NCBI GenBank assembly: GCA_964525565.1
Contig: CAZGHI010000033.1
Location: forward strand, 1 to 26,615
Reading direction: 5' to 3'
DNA length: 26,615 bases
Origin: OLB6 sp964525565
GTDB taxonomy: Bacteria; Bacteroidota; Ignavibacteria; Kapaibacteriales; Kapaibacteriaceae
A model generated the notes under the pieces. It saw nothing but the letters and a program-made list of their open reading frames with translations, made no database searches and had not been told where the DNA came from. Position 1 is the first letter of the stretch. Each line of letters opens with the position of its first letter. Positions 8,482-17,346 of the stretch are shown one piece after another. A program made the position numbers and the translations under genes.

Positions 8482-8763
8482 TCAAAAGCGAGGACCACGA
8501 TCACGGTCGAAGCGCGGACGTTGTTCGCGCGGACGAGCCTCATTTACAACAAGGTTTCTTCCTCCCAAGTTACGACCATTCGTGGCATCAATCGCTGCAG
8601 AACCATCAGAGTCCGGCATCTCGACGAAGCCGAAACCACGACTGCGGCCAGTGAACTTGTCCTTGACCACGGACGCAGAATCAACGGTGCCATACTCCTC
8701 AAACACAGAACGAAGCTCGGCATCGTCCATGGAATACGGCAAATTCCCAACATAGATATTCAT
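8482..8763 (-). CDS. RRM-domain RNA-binding protein
   Basis: This is a 93-residue protein with a single RNA recognition motif: RNP2 at the N-terminus (IYVGNL, residues 3-8) and RNP1 in the centre (RGFGFVEM). A basic, Arg/Pro-rich tail follows (RPREQRPRFDRDRG). It matches the small bacterial glycine-rich-type RNA-binding proteins found in cyanobacteria and Bacteroidota, which bind single-stranded RNA and are often cold-induced. The start at 8763 gives the canonical N-terminus and has AAAGGG 7 bases upstream. The gene stands alone, with a leader region of up to 177 bases (8764-8940) upstream and a terminator downstream. Cold-shock regulation is inference from the family. Confidence 0.92.
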   Translation of the reverse strand: MNIYVGNLPYSMDDAELRSVFEEYGTVDSASVVKDKFTGRSRGFGFVEMPDSDGSAAIDATNGRNLGGRNLVVNEARPREQRPRFDRDRGPRF

Positions 8764-8940
8764 ACAATAACCCTTTGCGGATCTGTGTCGGCATCGAGAC
8801 CATACACTGAATTACTTTCGACACGATACCACCTGTTCGGCAATCCGCCCACGAACCGGTAACGCAAATTATGGCGAAAACGGCATAATCAACACTTTTC
8901 AAAAATTATGTTTTATTCACCAACTGTGGTGTAGGTTACA

Positions 8941-9678
8941 TTATCGCACAGCCATTGCTCTGGTTAGGTTGCTTTGAACCTGCTCCCAGTTCACCACATT
9001 CCACCAATTTTTAACGTACTCAGCTCGGTTATTTCTATACCGCAGATAGTATGCGTGTTCCCAAACATCTATCCCCATTATTGGCACAGTATTCCAAGCA
9101 GATAGCTTTTGCTGATTTTCTGCCTGTAAAACAACCAGCGTACCTGTTGAATGCTCATAGTGTAGTAATGCCCAGCCACTGCCTTCCACTGCCACGGCTG
9201 CTGCTGAAAATTGATCCTTGAAAACGTCGAAACTGCCAAAGTCCCGAACAATCAATCGCTCCAAACTGCCCGATGGNNNNNNNNNNNNNNNNNNNCGGCC
9301 TCCGCCACCGCTGCCCGGTGGTGCCATGATTGTCCAGAACATAGAGTGTAATGCATGGCCACCTCCATGAAAAGCACGTTGCCGCAACCAGTGTTGGATG
9401 AGCGTGTAGTTTCCGGTGCGCCGCGCTTCACGCAACTCGCTTTCGGCTTTGATCAATCCGTTTACATACGCCAGATGGTGTTTGCCATGGTGAATGTTCA
9501 TCGTTTCTTCGTCGATGTATGGCTCCAAAGCCGACGCAGGATAGGGAAGGGGCGGAAGCGTGTACTCTGCTGTTTGGCCATCCGCTGACTGAGCAATTGC
9601 GGCTGACGTTGTTCCATTTATAATGACAGCAGCCGATGTTAGAATGCTTCCGGCAAGAAACTGACGACGACTGTTCAT
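8941..9678 (-). CDS. Fe/Mn superoxide dismutase with Tat signal peptide
   Basis: The enzyme converts superoxide to hydrogen peroxide and oxygen. All four metal ligands are visible: His63 (IHHGKHH), His111 (GGHALHSMFW), Asp204 and His208 (DVWEHAYY). Residues 1-30 form a twin-arginine signal (SRRQFLAGS, hydrophobic run, AIAQ), so it should be exported folded to the periplasm or outside. A 19-N gap at 9277-9295 falls in a Gly-rich loop (GGGG...PSGSL) between the two domains. The filler adds about seven residues where relatives have few, so 245 residues is approximate. The ATG overlaps the fbp stop (ATGA), with AAGGAG inside fbp. Fe or Mn use cannot be read with certainty. Confidence 0.92.
   Translation of the reverse strand: MNSRRQFLAGSILTSAAVIINGTTSAAIAQSADGQTAEYTLPPLPYPASALEPYIDEETMNIHHGKHHLAYVNGLIKAESELREARRTGNYTLIQHWLRQRAFHGGGHALHSMFWTIMAPPGSGGGGXXXXXXXPSGSLERLIVRDFGSFDVFKDQFSAAAVAVEGSGWALLHYEHSTGTLVVLQAENQQKLSAWNTVPIMGIDVWEHAYYLRYRNNRAEYVKNWWNVVNWEQVQSNLTRAMAVR
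9277..9295. other. Assembly gap (19 N) inside the SOD gene
   Basis: Nineteen undetermined bases replace part of the codons of a Gly/Pro loop. The frame on both sides agrees only because the N count happens to fit. Confidence 0.95.
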
Positions 9679-10706
9679 AGCGATGCTCCTTCGTTGTTAA
9701 TGAACCGCAATGCTTCCTCCACGTCTAGCTTACTGCCCATAAAGCATGGGATGCGTTGGTGTAGTGATTCGGGTTGCACATCGAGAATACGCTGCACTCC
9801 CGTTGATGCCACACCACCGGCCTGCTCAATGATGAAGGCCATTGGATTTACTTCGTACACTAGTCGCAGTTTTCCCGTCGGCGCCTGGGCATCAGACGGA
9901 TACATGAAGATTCCCCCATAATGCAATGTTCGATGTATGTCTGCTACCATCGTGCCAACATAACGCAGCGAGTATGGTCGCGATCCATCTTCGCTAGGCT
10001 GAAGTAAATGCCGCACGTATTCTCGTACTCCGTTTGGCCACTTATATGAATTCCCGGAGTTCACCGAGTATATATGACCCCTGCTGGGAATCCGAATCTT
10101 TTCGAATGTTAGCAGGAATTCTCCGATTGTTGGATCGAACGTAAATACATCTACGCCTTGACCTGTTGTGTACACTAATTGCGTGCTGGAGCCATACATT
10201 GCATATCCGGCAGCTACCTGTTTCCATCCCGGCTGCAGCACGTCCTCTAATGTTCCCGATTCCATACTCTCCGGGTGGAGGCGTTTGTACACAGAAAAAA
10301 TCGTTCCGATGGAGACGTTTACATCAATATTGCTTGATCCATCCAACGGATCAAAAACCAAAACGTACTTTCCTTTATGATACTCATCGGGTATGTGTAT
10401 CAAATCGTCGGTTTCTTCCGAAGCCATAATGCATAAATGGCCGCCGTGATCCATCGCTCGAAAGATTACGTCGTTAGCGTGAATGTCTAGTCGTTTTACC
10501 CGTTCACCATGGACATTTGTGGTTTCGGTTAAACCCAGAATGTCGTTGAGTCCGGAGCGGCGCACATCACGCGCAAGAATGCGTATCGCCAACGTTAAAT
10601 CGCGAAGCAGTCTCGAAAACTCACCTGTTGCCTCCGGGTGCAATGCCCCTTGCTCAACAATATGGCGCTCAATTGTTATCAGGCGAGACGTCCGAACGAG
10701 AGGCAT
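9675..10706 (-). CDS. fbp: Fructose-1,6-bisphosphatase class I
   Basis: This cytoplasmic gluconeogenesis enzyme hydrolyses fructose 1,6-bisphosphate to fructose 6-phosphate. It is 343 residues long, normal for class I. The metal and phosphate motif VFDPLDGSSNIDVN lies at residues 118-130 and the metal-site SEE near residues 96-98. Also visible are GTIFSVYKR and the substrate-site YVGTMVADIHRTL and GGIFMYP segments. The start codon overlaps the last base of the usp stop (TAATG) and the stop overlaps the SOD start (ATGA), so translation of the three genes is coupled. The pairing of a sugar phosphatase with stress proteins is unusual but clear from the spacing. Confidence 0.95.
   Translation of the reverse strand: MPLVRTSRLITIERHIVEQGALHPEATGEFSRLLRDLTLAIRILARDVRRSGLNDILGLTETTNVHGERVKRLDIHANDVIFRAMDHGGHLCIMASEETDDLIHIPDEYHKGKYVLVFDPLDGSSNIDVNVSIGTIFSVYKRLHPESMESGTLEDVLQPGWKQVAAGYAMYGSSTQLVYTTGQGVDVFTFDPTIGEFLLTFEKIRIPSRGHIYSVNSGNSYKWPNGVREYVRHLLQPSEDGSRPYSLRYVGTMVADIHRTLHYGGIFMYPSDAQAPTGKLRLVYEVNPMAFIIEQAGGVASTGVQRILDVQPESLHQRIPCFMGSKLDVEEALRFINNEGASL
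9686..9691 (-). promoter_or_regulatory. Ribosome binding site of the SOD gene
   Basis: AAGGAG on the minus strand lies inside the last codons of fbp, 7 bases before the SOD ATG. It supports translational coupling and the Tat-signal start. Confidence 0.7.
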
Positions 10707-11173
10707 TAGCTTTTCGGTTCACTCTTTGGTTGTTCAAGACGCACCGAAAGCACCGGACACGGTGAGTGGCGCAACACCCTCTCGGTTGTGCTGCCAAACA
10801 GAAAATGCTCAAAACCACTTCGGCCATGTGTTCCAATGGTTACAATCGAAACATTGTTCTCGGCTGCATATGAGCATATTTCGTCACTGGCACGACCTCT
10901 TCTCACGGAGTGCTGCACTTGAAATCCCTCACTCTCCAGCTCACCGGCAAGAACCTTTAGCTCTTTCTCGGCATTATCGAACAGTTCCTGCTCGATATCT
11001 GCAAAGCCAACCTGTGCATAACTCCAGTCAGCGGGGTACACAACCGGCTCCACAACATGTAACAGGTGTATGGTTGCCGAAGTACCACGTGCAACCTCTT
11101 TTGCCAGCCGTAGTGCCTTTAGGCTATTCTCCGAAAAATCAATCGGCACAAGAAGCGAAGACAGAGTGAACAT
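10706..11173 (-). CDS. Universal stress protein (UspA family)
   Basis: This is a 155-residue single-domain Usp fold, starting with LLVPIDFSENSLKALRLA and containing the ATP-binding pattern G-2x-G-9x-G-S at Gly114, Gly117, Gly127 and Ser128 (GTHGRSGFEHFLFGS). It is therefore probably an ATP-binding Usp of the UspFG/MJ0577 type rather than the non-binding UspA type. It is the first gene of the usp-fbp-SOD operon. A 72-base region (11174-11245) separates it from the divergent TPR gene and must hold promoters for both; on the plus strand TAGGTTTG at 11184-11191 resembles a -7 box but lacks a clear -33 partner. Confidence 0.92.
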   Translation of the reverse strand: MFTLSSLLVPIDFSENSLKALRLAKEVARGTSATIHLLHVVEPVVYPADWSYAQVGFADIEQELFDNAEKELKVLAGELESEGFQVQHSVRRGRASDEICSYAAENNVSIVTIGTHGRSGFEHFLFGSTTERVLRHSPCPVLSVRLEQPKSEPKS

Positions 11174-11245
11174 CGTGGTTTACTAGGTTTGTTGGACAAT
11201 ACCGCAATGTAGCAAACACCAGTCGTTCTGCCATCCGATATATCT

Positions 11246-14200
11246 ATGAAATCTAGCGTACTATTGCCACTTGCTGTTTTTCTCGCTGTTGCAGAGACAT
11301 GCTTCGCTTCCAATCACACAGAACAAGGATGGCAGCAGCTCCTAAAGAATAACGAACAAGCGGCTATCGAGTCATTCGAAAAGGCCGTTGCCGACGACCC
11401 AACGAATGTGCGTGCATACCTGGGGTTAAGCTTTGCCTACGGGCTGCAGGTTAACGATGAGAAATCGTGGGAAGCATACCGAAAAGCTCTCATCGCTGCT
11501 CCTGACCCCTTCCCGTACATCTATGCCGCCCAATACTCTCGGCGGTTTACGGTGAATATGTATAACCCAAAATCCGGTATTGAAGACATCCTTGAAGACA
11601 TTCTCAACAAGCAAGACTCCACAGGTATTCTTCGGGCGATGATCTTGGAACTTCTCGGCAACATGCGGGAACATCGCGGCAACATTTCCGAAGCGCGTTC
11701 CATGTTCTCACAAATCGGATTTATTACTTCGTGGCGGTTAATTGGCCCATTCGACAACATCTCGTCATCCGGATACGATACTCCATATCCACCTGAGATG
11801 GAAGACAATCCAAATGCCGTGTACTCAGGTGCTGACTTGCGAAAGGTACGCTACTTTACCCCTCCCCACTCAAGAAACGACGGTTGGATTGATTTTGCCC
11901 GTCACTTTGAATCCGTGCAAGGTGTTTTTTATGCCCGCTGCTACATTCGATCCGATAGCACTCAACGTGTTCAGTTTCGCATCGGCACTTCCGGTGCCTT
12001 CCGGCTGTTTCTAAACGACGCCTTGGTTTCTGACACAGTTGATGAACATAATAATGACCTTGATACATACATCACCGAGCTAACACTGCAAAGGGGCTGG
12101 AACAATGTTCTCGTGAAAATGTGTAATAGCAAGCTCGAACGATGCAATTTTCTCTTCCGTATCACTAACGCATCCGGCGTTCCGATCTCAGGCCTTGGCT
12201 TCTCTACCGATCCGCAGGTGTATAATAAAGCCTCTGCTAACCCTGTTCGTTTGCCTAATCCGTTTGTGAAGTACTTCCGCACGTTACTTGAACAAAACCC
12301 TTCGCATATTGAAAATGCATTGCTTCTGATTGAGTCTCATCTTCGAAACGACGAAGTAGAGTCGGCAGAGGAGGTTATAGACACCTATCTGCAGCAGCAC
12401 CCGGACTTCATCGCCGGCCTCATGCTCGCACTCGATGCCTACCAACGCGGCTCACGCAACGATCTTACCATTTCTACGGTTGAACACATTACGAGCCTTC
12501 GGCCCGATTTGCCTATCTCGCTTGTTTATGCCTTCCGTAATGCTCTCTCGTCCCGTTTGTTAGACTCCGCCGATGTTTACCTTGAACGCATCAAAGAACG
12601 TCTGCCGGAATCTATAGATTACTACGATGGCGCTATAGCTATGGCCAGGCTGCGCAACAACCCGGGTTTGGTTGTTGATTTGCAAGCTCGCGCATACGAA
12701 CGTCATAAGGGCGAGGTCTCGTATGCCGCAGCGGCCGCTACAGTGGCCATGCGAAGCGCCGGTGGACACGCTGCTGCCTTGGCAATAGCCGAAGAGCACC
12801 TGTCGCATAACTGGAGTGAGTACGGCCTACTACTAAAAGCCAGCATCCTAGAAGAAAGCGCTCGCTATGAGCAGTGGGAGCAGACCTATGTAGATCTGTT
12901 CAACCTCTCACCCTGCTCACCGGGTTACCATAGCAGAAAGGCCGAGTCGTATGCCCGACGGAAAATGTGGAGTCAGGCTCTTGCAAGCACCCAGTCCGCA
13001 TTAAAAGATGCACCTTCGGTAAGCTGGCTCTGGTATGCATCTGGAACATATCGAAAAACACTGAACGACTTCACCGGCGCAGGAGATGATTTTCGTAGGG
13101 CCATAGATGCCGACCCTGCAAACTTCGACGCGCGCGAAGCACTGCGAGAACTGGAAGGCCGACCGTCGCCATTTAGCGTTATGAAAAGAAACAACATAGA
13201 CAGTATGATGCGAACGGCCCCAAACACAATACAACTGCCAAACGAAAAGGCTGTGGTGCTCCTCGAGGATTATCAAAGGGTTGTTCACGATGGAAGTCGG
13301 TGCGAAGTACGTTACGAATTTCTCGTTCGTGTGCTTACGCTGGAAGGAATCGACGGATACAAAGACATGTACCTGCCCGGTCCCGACTACAGCACCGTCG
13401 AAAAGGCCGTGATTGTTAAATCGTCAGGACGTGAGATACCCGCTGACAGGAATGGCAATCGAGCTGTGTTCAAGAACTTGGAAATTTCAGACTTCATTTA
13501 CGTGCGCCTACGCTGGCAAGAGCACACCCGGGGAAAACTTGCCGGATACTTCACTGACGAAGTTGCTATGAATTCAGATGTACCAGTGAAAATATCACGA
13601 TACAGTCTGCTCTCCCTTAACAATGAACCATACTCATGGCGCTTTCTTAACGGAGAAATCAAGAACTGGGTATCTGAAACTCCTCTTGGAACTCTACACG
13701 TGTGGGAACTATTGGATGAACCAGCAATACGTCCCGAAGAAGAGATGCCCGCTTATTGGGATATTTCGAAGTCGTTGGAAATCTCTTCCATTCCACGGTG
13801 GCAGGAGATTGTTTTATGGTACAACGATCTGTCCCGCACAAAGACCCGCACCTCACTTGAGATACGAAAAAAAATGAACGAAATGTTCCCTCCTGAAAAT
13901 ACCTATTCCGAACGGGAGATTATTGAAGGTGTGTACTCATTCATTACTCAGGAAATTCGATATAGCTATGTTCCGTTCAGACAAAGTGGCTACATCCCTC
14001 AGTCTGCCCGTGATGTTCTTGTAACGCGTATAGGTGATTGTAAGGATGTTGCCACCCTCTGCATCTCAATGCTTGCCGAAAGAGGGATTACTGCGTATAG
14101 CGTTCTTGTTCGAACAAATACGCATGTTTGGCAGAAAACACCTCTCCCCTCTGTTGCATTTGACCACGTGATAGTAATGGTACCAATAGATTCTTCATAT

Positions 14201-15025
14201 CTATTTATGGACCTCACAGCAGAGGACTATCCACTTGGAACCGTACCATTTTCTGACCTCAATTCACAGGCTTTGCTCGTTCGTCCCGGCGAAATGGGGC
14301 TGTTCATACTGGAGCCCAAATATTTTCTACCGAATGTGATGAACCTGACAACACATATAGAGCTACACGACGATTTGGGCGCACGCATTACACAGCGATT
14401 CACGCAGACAGGTGCTCGCACTGCATTCTTTCGCGGACGCTGGAAAGGGGCGAGCACTACAGACCTGGAACGATGGCTACTGGAGGGTTTATCCATAGAC
14501 ATGCCCGATGTGCGCCTGGTTGACTACACGATCCCCGACGTCAATCAGCTTACTCCAACATTAGAATATTCGATAACGTTCGACGTACCCGACTTTGTTA
14601 TGGAAGCTTCGGATTTGAAAATTATCCGCCTGCCATGGTATTCACCATACGAGCCAACACCTGCACTGAGCTATGAGCAACGCAAGTACACATACTCGTT
14701 TACACGTTATGTTGACACACTAACCGAGATTATCACGCTTGTACTCCCTCCGGGATATGAAACCCTAGGCTTAAAAAGTCAGGAAGTGTTTACCTCGCCC
14801 ATCGCAAGTGTTGTAAAAGCAGCGTCGGAACAACAATCTGTTGTAACCATAAAACGAACATCGGTAAACAACAGAACCTTCGTAGAGCCACAAGAATATC
14901 AGAATTATAAAAGTTTTTACAATAATGTTGCACGATCAGACCGTCAATCGTTGCTGTTTGTTCCCAAAGGAACCGTAATTCAGCGACAGAAACAGAAAAC
15001 AACACTGAGAAAATCCTCCAAATAA
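11246..15025 (+). CDS. Large secreted TPR / DUF3857 / transglutaminase-like protein
   Basis: This 1259-residue protein has a Sec signal peptide (residues 1-21, ending ETCFA). In order: a TPR pair (about 23-90), a jelly-roll-like module starting WRLIGPFDN and containing GAFRLFLNDALV (about 160-310), more TPR-like helices (about 330-650), DUF3857 (about 665-850) and a transglutaminase-like core. The catalytic triad is visible as Cys932 (GDCKDV), His974 (FDHVIV) and Asp989 (MDLTAED). A beta-rich C-terminal tail of about 250 residues follows. This architecture is common in Bacteroidota as periplasmic or envelope proteins of unknown substrate. I see no T9SS sorting domain. Its stop overlaps the next start (TAATG). 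Confidence 0.88.
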   Translation: MKSSVLLPLAVFLAVAETCFASNHTEQGWQQLLKNNEQAAIESFEKAVADDPTNVRAYLGLSFAYGLQVNDEKSWEAYRKALIAAPDPFPYIYAAQYSRRFTVNMYNPKSGIEDILEDILNKQDSTGILRAMILELLGNMREHRGNISEARSMFSQIGFITSWRLIGPFDNISSSGYDTPYPPEMEDNPNAVYSGADLRKVRYFTPPHSRNDGWIDFARHFESVQGVFYARCYIRSDSTQRVQFRIGTSGAFRLFLNDALVSDTVDEHNNDLDTYITELTLQRGWNNVLVKMCNSKLERCNFLFRITNASGVPISGLGFSTDPQVYNKASANPVRLPNPFVKYFRTLLEQNPSHIENALLLIESHLRNDEVESAEEVIDTYLQQHPDFIAGLMLALDAYQRGSRNDLTISTVEHITSLRPDLPISLVYAFRNALSSRLLDSADVYLERIKERLPESIDYYDGAIAMARLRNNPGLVVDLQARAYERHKGEVSYAAAAATVAMRSAGGHAAALAIAEEHLSHNWSEYGLLLKASILEESARYEQWEQTYVDLFNLSPCSPGYHSRKAESYARRKMWSQALASTQSALKDAPSVSWLWYASGTYRKTLNDFTGAGDDFRRAIDADPANFDAREALRELEGRPSPFSVMKRNNIDSMMRTAPNTIQLPNEKAVVLLEDYQRVVHDGSRCEVRYEFLVRVLTLEGIDGYKDMYLPGPDYSTVEKAVIVKSSGREIPADRNGNRAVFKNLEISDFIYVRLRWQEHTRGKLAGYFTDEVAMNSDVPVKISRYSLLSLNNEPYSWRFLNGEIKNWVSETPLGTLHVWELLDEPAIRPEEEMPAYWDISKSLEISSIPRWQEIVLWYNDLSRTKTRTSLEIRKKMNEMFPPENTYSEREIIEGVYSFITQEIRYSYVPFRQSGYIPQSARDVLVTRIGDCKDVATLCISMLAERGITAYSVLVRTNTHVWQKTPLPSVAFDHVIVMVPIDSSYLFMDLTAEDYPLGTVPFSDLNSQALLVRPGEMGLFILEPKYFLPNVMNLTTHIELHDDLGARITQRFTQTGARTAFFRGRWKGASTTDLERWLLEGLSIDMPDVRLVDYTIPDVNQLTPTLEYSITFDVPDFVMEASDLKIIRLPWYSPYEPTPALSYEQRKYTYSFTRYVDTLTEIITLVLPPGYETLGLKSQEVFTSPIASVVKAASEQQSVVTIKRTSVNNRTFVEPQEYQNYKSFYNNVARSDRQSLLFVPKGTVIQRQKQKTTLRKSSK

Positions 15026-15822
15026 TGTCACGGTATCCGCAGCGCATCATCTGTTTAACTGAAGAAACAACCGAGACACTCTATGCAATTGGTGCGGATG
15101 ATCGGATTGTGGGAATCTCCGGTTTCGTTGTAAGGCCTAAGCGTGCACGAAAGGAGAAGCCAAGAGTATCTACATACCTGGATGCACAGTTCGAAGAGAT
15201 CATGCATCTTAAGCCTGATATCGTGTTCACATGGAGCGACCTGCAAGCCGATATTGCAGCCGAACTCATTCGGCGTGGCATTGCCGTGGTTGCGTTTAAT
15301 CATCGGTCCGTTGAAGGAATTCTGAACATGATTGTTCAACTGGGATCAATTCTTGGTCTTGCATCTGCCGCAGAAGTGTATGCCCATTATCTTGAATGCC
15401 GTGTACAGCAGGCACGCGAAATTGGGTTGAACCGAGCTAACAAGCCGAAAGTGTACTTCGAAGAGTGGTACGACCCTCTGATTAGTGGCATCTGCTGGGT
15501 AAGCGAAATCATTGAGCTATGCGGTGGTGTTGATGTTTTTGTGGAAAACCGGGTACATCCAAACGCAAAACAGCGCATCATTGCCGATGTTCGAGAGCCA
15601 CTTCGAAGGGACCCTGACATCATGCTTGCCAGTTGGTGTGGGAAAATGTTCAAGCCCGAGCGCGTGGCTCAGAGACCTGGGTGGGATGCGTTTCGTCCGC
15701 TCATTACACAGCAAATGTTCGATATCCCTTCAGCTACAATCCTGCAACCCGGCCCTGCAGCTCTCACAGATGGGCTCGATACCATAATGCACATATTGGG
15801 TCAGTGGGAAGAGCAGCAATGA
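15025..15822 (+). CDS. BtuF-like cobalamin/siderophore-type binding protein without signal peptide
   Basis: This is a 265-residue protein of the Peripla_BP_2 fold (COG0614, BtuF/FhuD type). The N-terminal lobe opens with RIICLTEETTETLYAIGADDRIVGIS, then KPDIVFTWSD; the C-terminal lobe has CGGVDVF and DPDIMLASWCG. The usual signal peptide is absent: the coupled start (TAATG with the upstream stop) begins directly at the first beta strand. It may therefore be a cytoplasmic corrinoid-binding protein, a group known in other phyla, or its export signal may lie in an unrecognised upstream extension. No permease or ATPase gene is nearby. Its TGA overlaps the ATG of the thiamine pyrophosphokinase gene. 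Confidence 0.82.
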   Translation: MSRYPQRIICLTEETTETLYAIGADDRIVGISGFVVRPKRARKEKPRVSTYLDAQFEEIMHLKPDIVFTWSDLQADIAAELIRRGIAVVAFNHRSVEGILNMIVQLGSILGLASAAEVYAHYLECRVQQAREIGLNRANKPKVYFEEWYDPLISGICWVSEIIELCGGVDVFVENRVHPNAKQRIIADVREPLRRDPDIMLASWCGKMFKPERVAQRPGWDAFRPLITQQMFDIPSATILQPGPAALTDGLDTIMHILGQWEEQQ

Positions 15823-16490
15823 AGTTACTCTTTGGCGAATCGGGATTTGATGCCGTTGTTGTTCTCAGCGGCAGTATTCCAACTTCCGACATATTCGTTC
15901 AATTGGCGGACGTACCCATTATTGCAGCAGACGGAGCCGCAAACCTGCTCATTGGCCAAAACACCATACCTGAGTTTATTGTTGGCGACTTGGATTCAAT
16001 AACGCCGGAGTGCATGAAGGAAGTGCACGGCTTGTCGGAGTTTGTTCACGATACCAATCAAGATACTACTGACTTCGAAAAGTCACTGCTGTTTGCCCGA
16101 GAGCAACTGTGGACGCGAATACTAGTGTGTGGTATTCATGGTGGCGACCTTGAGCATACACTAAATAACTGGTCTGTACTCATGCGCTACTCCGCTTCCA
16201 TGGTGCTTACCGTTCTGGATGGGTTGCGGTATGCAATACCGGTAACCGCTTCAATGAGCGCTGACTTTGCGAAAAATGAGATCATCTCACTCATTCCACA
16301 GCCGCAGGCACACCTTACAACCACCGGACTTGTTTGGAATCTGAACAAAGAATTACTTGCCATGGGTGAGCGCGAAGGAGCTCGGAACCGAGTCTCCGAA
16401 GGGCATGTATCTATTGATCTTCACAGTGGTTCGCTTCTATTAACCTTTAACTCACGATTCCCACGTGCCCCTATCTTCGCTCCTGAATAA
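15819..16490 (+). CDS. thiN: Thiamine pyrophosphokinase
   Basis: The enzyme transfers pyrophosphate from ATP to thiamine, making thiamine diphosphate in the cytoplasm. Family motifs are in order in a 223-residue chain: AADGAANLL (37-44), GDLDS (56-60), QDTTDFEKSL (81-90) and GGDLEHTLNN (108-117), then a beta-sandwich C-terminal part with RVSEGHVSIDLHSGSLLLTF-type strands. The common GGRxDHT motif is GGDLEHT here, with the Arg and first Asp changed. The start at 15819 overlaps the upstream stop (ATGA); a longer frame from 15633 only runs through the BtuF-like gene. No other thiamin gene is present. Confidence 0.9.
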   Translation: MKLLFGESGFDAVVVLSGSIPTSDIFVQLADVPIIAADGAANLLIGQNTIPEFIVGDLDSITPECMKEVHGLSEFVHDTNQDTTDFEKSLLFAREQLWTRILVCGIHGGDLEHTLNNWSVLMRYSASMVLTVLDGLRYAIPVTASMSADFAKNEIISLIPQPQAHLTTTGLVWNLNKELLAMGEREGARNRVSEGHVSIDLHSGSLLLTFNSRFPRAPIFAPE

Positions 16491-16548
16491 TTCAACTACG
16501 CAGTAAAATATCTATTTTTCCAGCCCCCTACCATCAACTCTCTTCATT

Positions 16549-17280
16549 ATGCGTCGTGAAATAACAACCTGGTGGAGTCCAAACCTCCAGAAGAACATGG
16601 AAATTGTTGCCTATGGCCATTTTGGCACGGCATTACTCATGTTCCCAAGTGCGGCAGCGGACTACCTTGAGTATGAACGTTTCCACCTTATCGAGGCTAT
16701 CCGTCCGGTAATCGAAGCAGGTAAGTTCAAGGTGTATTCAATCAACAGTATCAATGCCGAAAGTTGGTTGAACGACAATATGAACCCATATGATAAGGCT
16801 ATCCGCCACCAACTGTACAACAACTATGTTGTTGAAGAAGTTGTACCGTTTATCATTCGTGACTGCGATGGTCTGGTACCAATCACTACAACCGGTGTAT
16901 CTCTTGGTGCCCTCCATGCCGTGAATACCTTCCTCCGCCGACCAGACGTGTTCGATGGAGCTATTGGCATGAGTGGCATCTATGATCTTAAAGCATATAC
17001 CAAAGGTTACTTCGACGAGAACTGCTACTTCAACTCTCCCATGGACTACATGAGCAACATGAACGACCCCTACTGGCTGAACCTGTTGCGCTCGAAACGG
17101 CATTTGTACCTTGTTAGCGGCAGAGGATCGTACGAAGACCCTAGTGCTTCCGTTGCTCTTGGCCAAGTATTGTCGGCAAAGGGAATTCCCCATGAAGTTG
17201 ATTTATGGGGTTATGAGTGGACACATGATTGGCCCACTTGGAGAGCGATGTTGCCGCACTACCTGTGGTCACGATTCTAA
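16549..17280 (+). CDS. Esterase D-like alpha/beta hydrolase
   Basis: This is a 243-residue cytoplasmic-looking protein with no signal peptide. The nucleophile elbow TGVSLGALHA places Ser118 as the catalytic serine. His226 in EWTHDWPTW is the likely catalytic histidine, and the acid may be Asp197 or nearby. It resembles the putative esterase group (COG4947/COG2382 type) in which substrates are mostly unknown. It follows thiN after 58 bases that contain an A/T-rich stretch but no clear terminator, so it may be part of the same transcript or have its own promoter. A carboxylester or acyl substrate is inferred from the fold only. Confidence 0.85.
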   Translation: MRREITTWWSPNLQKNMEIVAYGHFGTALLMFPSAAADYLEYERFHLIEAIRPVIEAGKFKVYSINSINAESWLNDNMNPYDKAIRHQLYNNYVVEEVVPFIIRDCDGLVPITTTGVSLGALHAVNTFLRRPDVFDGAIGMSGIYDLKAYTKGYFDENCYFNSPMDYMSNMNDPYWLNLLRSKRHLYLVSGRGSYEDPSASVALGQVLSAKGIPHEVDLWGYEWTHDWPTWRAMLPHYLWSRF

Positions 17281-17334
17281 ACTGTAACATCAGAAACATT
17301 ACCTCGTACATGAGCACGTTTTTCCATCAATCAA

Positions 17335-17340
17335 AAGGAG
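17335..17340 (+). promoter_or_regulatory. Ribosome binding site of the DUF2807 gene
   Basis: AAGGAG, 6 bases before the ATG at 17347. It is a strong Shine-Dalgarno and confirms the lipoprotein start. Confidence 0.75.
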
Positions 17341-17346
17341 CGTGCC

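Noticed and set aside
7302..8543. 413-residue version of the amino acid dehydrogenase
   Set aside because: The extra 51 residues run through the terminator hairpin and the N gap; ATG 8390 has a ribosome site and the normal N-terminus.
8764..8940. Riboswitch or small RNA in the RRM leader
   Set aside because: A long leader fits a cold-shock type gene, but I find no recognisable conserved RNA element by eye.
15633..15818. N-terminal extension of thiamine pyrophosphokinase from 15633
   Set aside because: This stretch is the coding region of the BtuF-like gene in another frame; the family N-terminus begins at the ATGA overlap.
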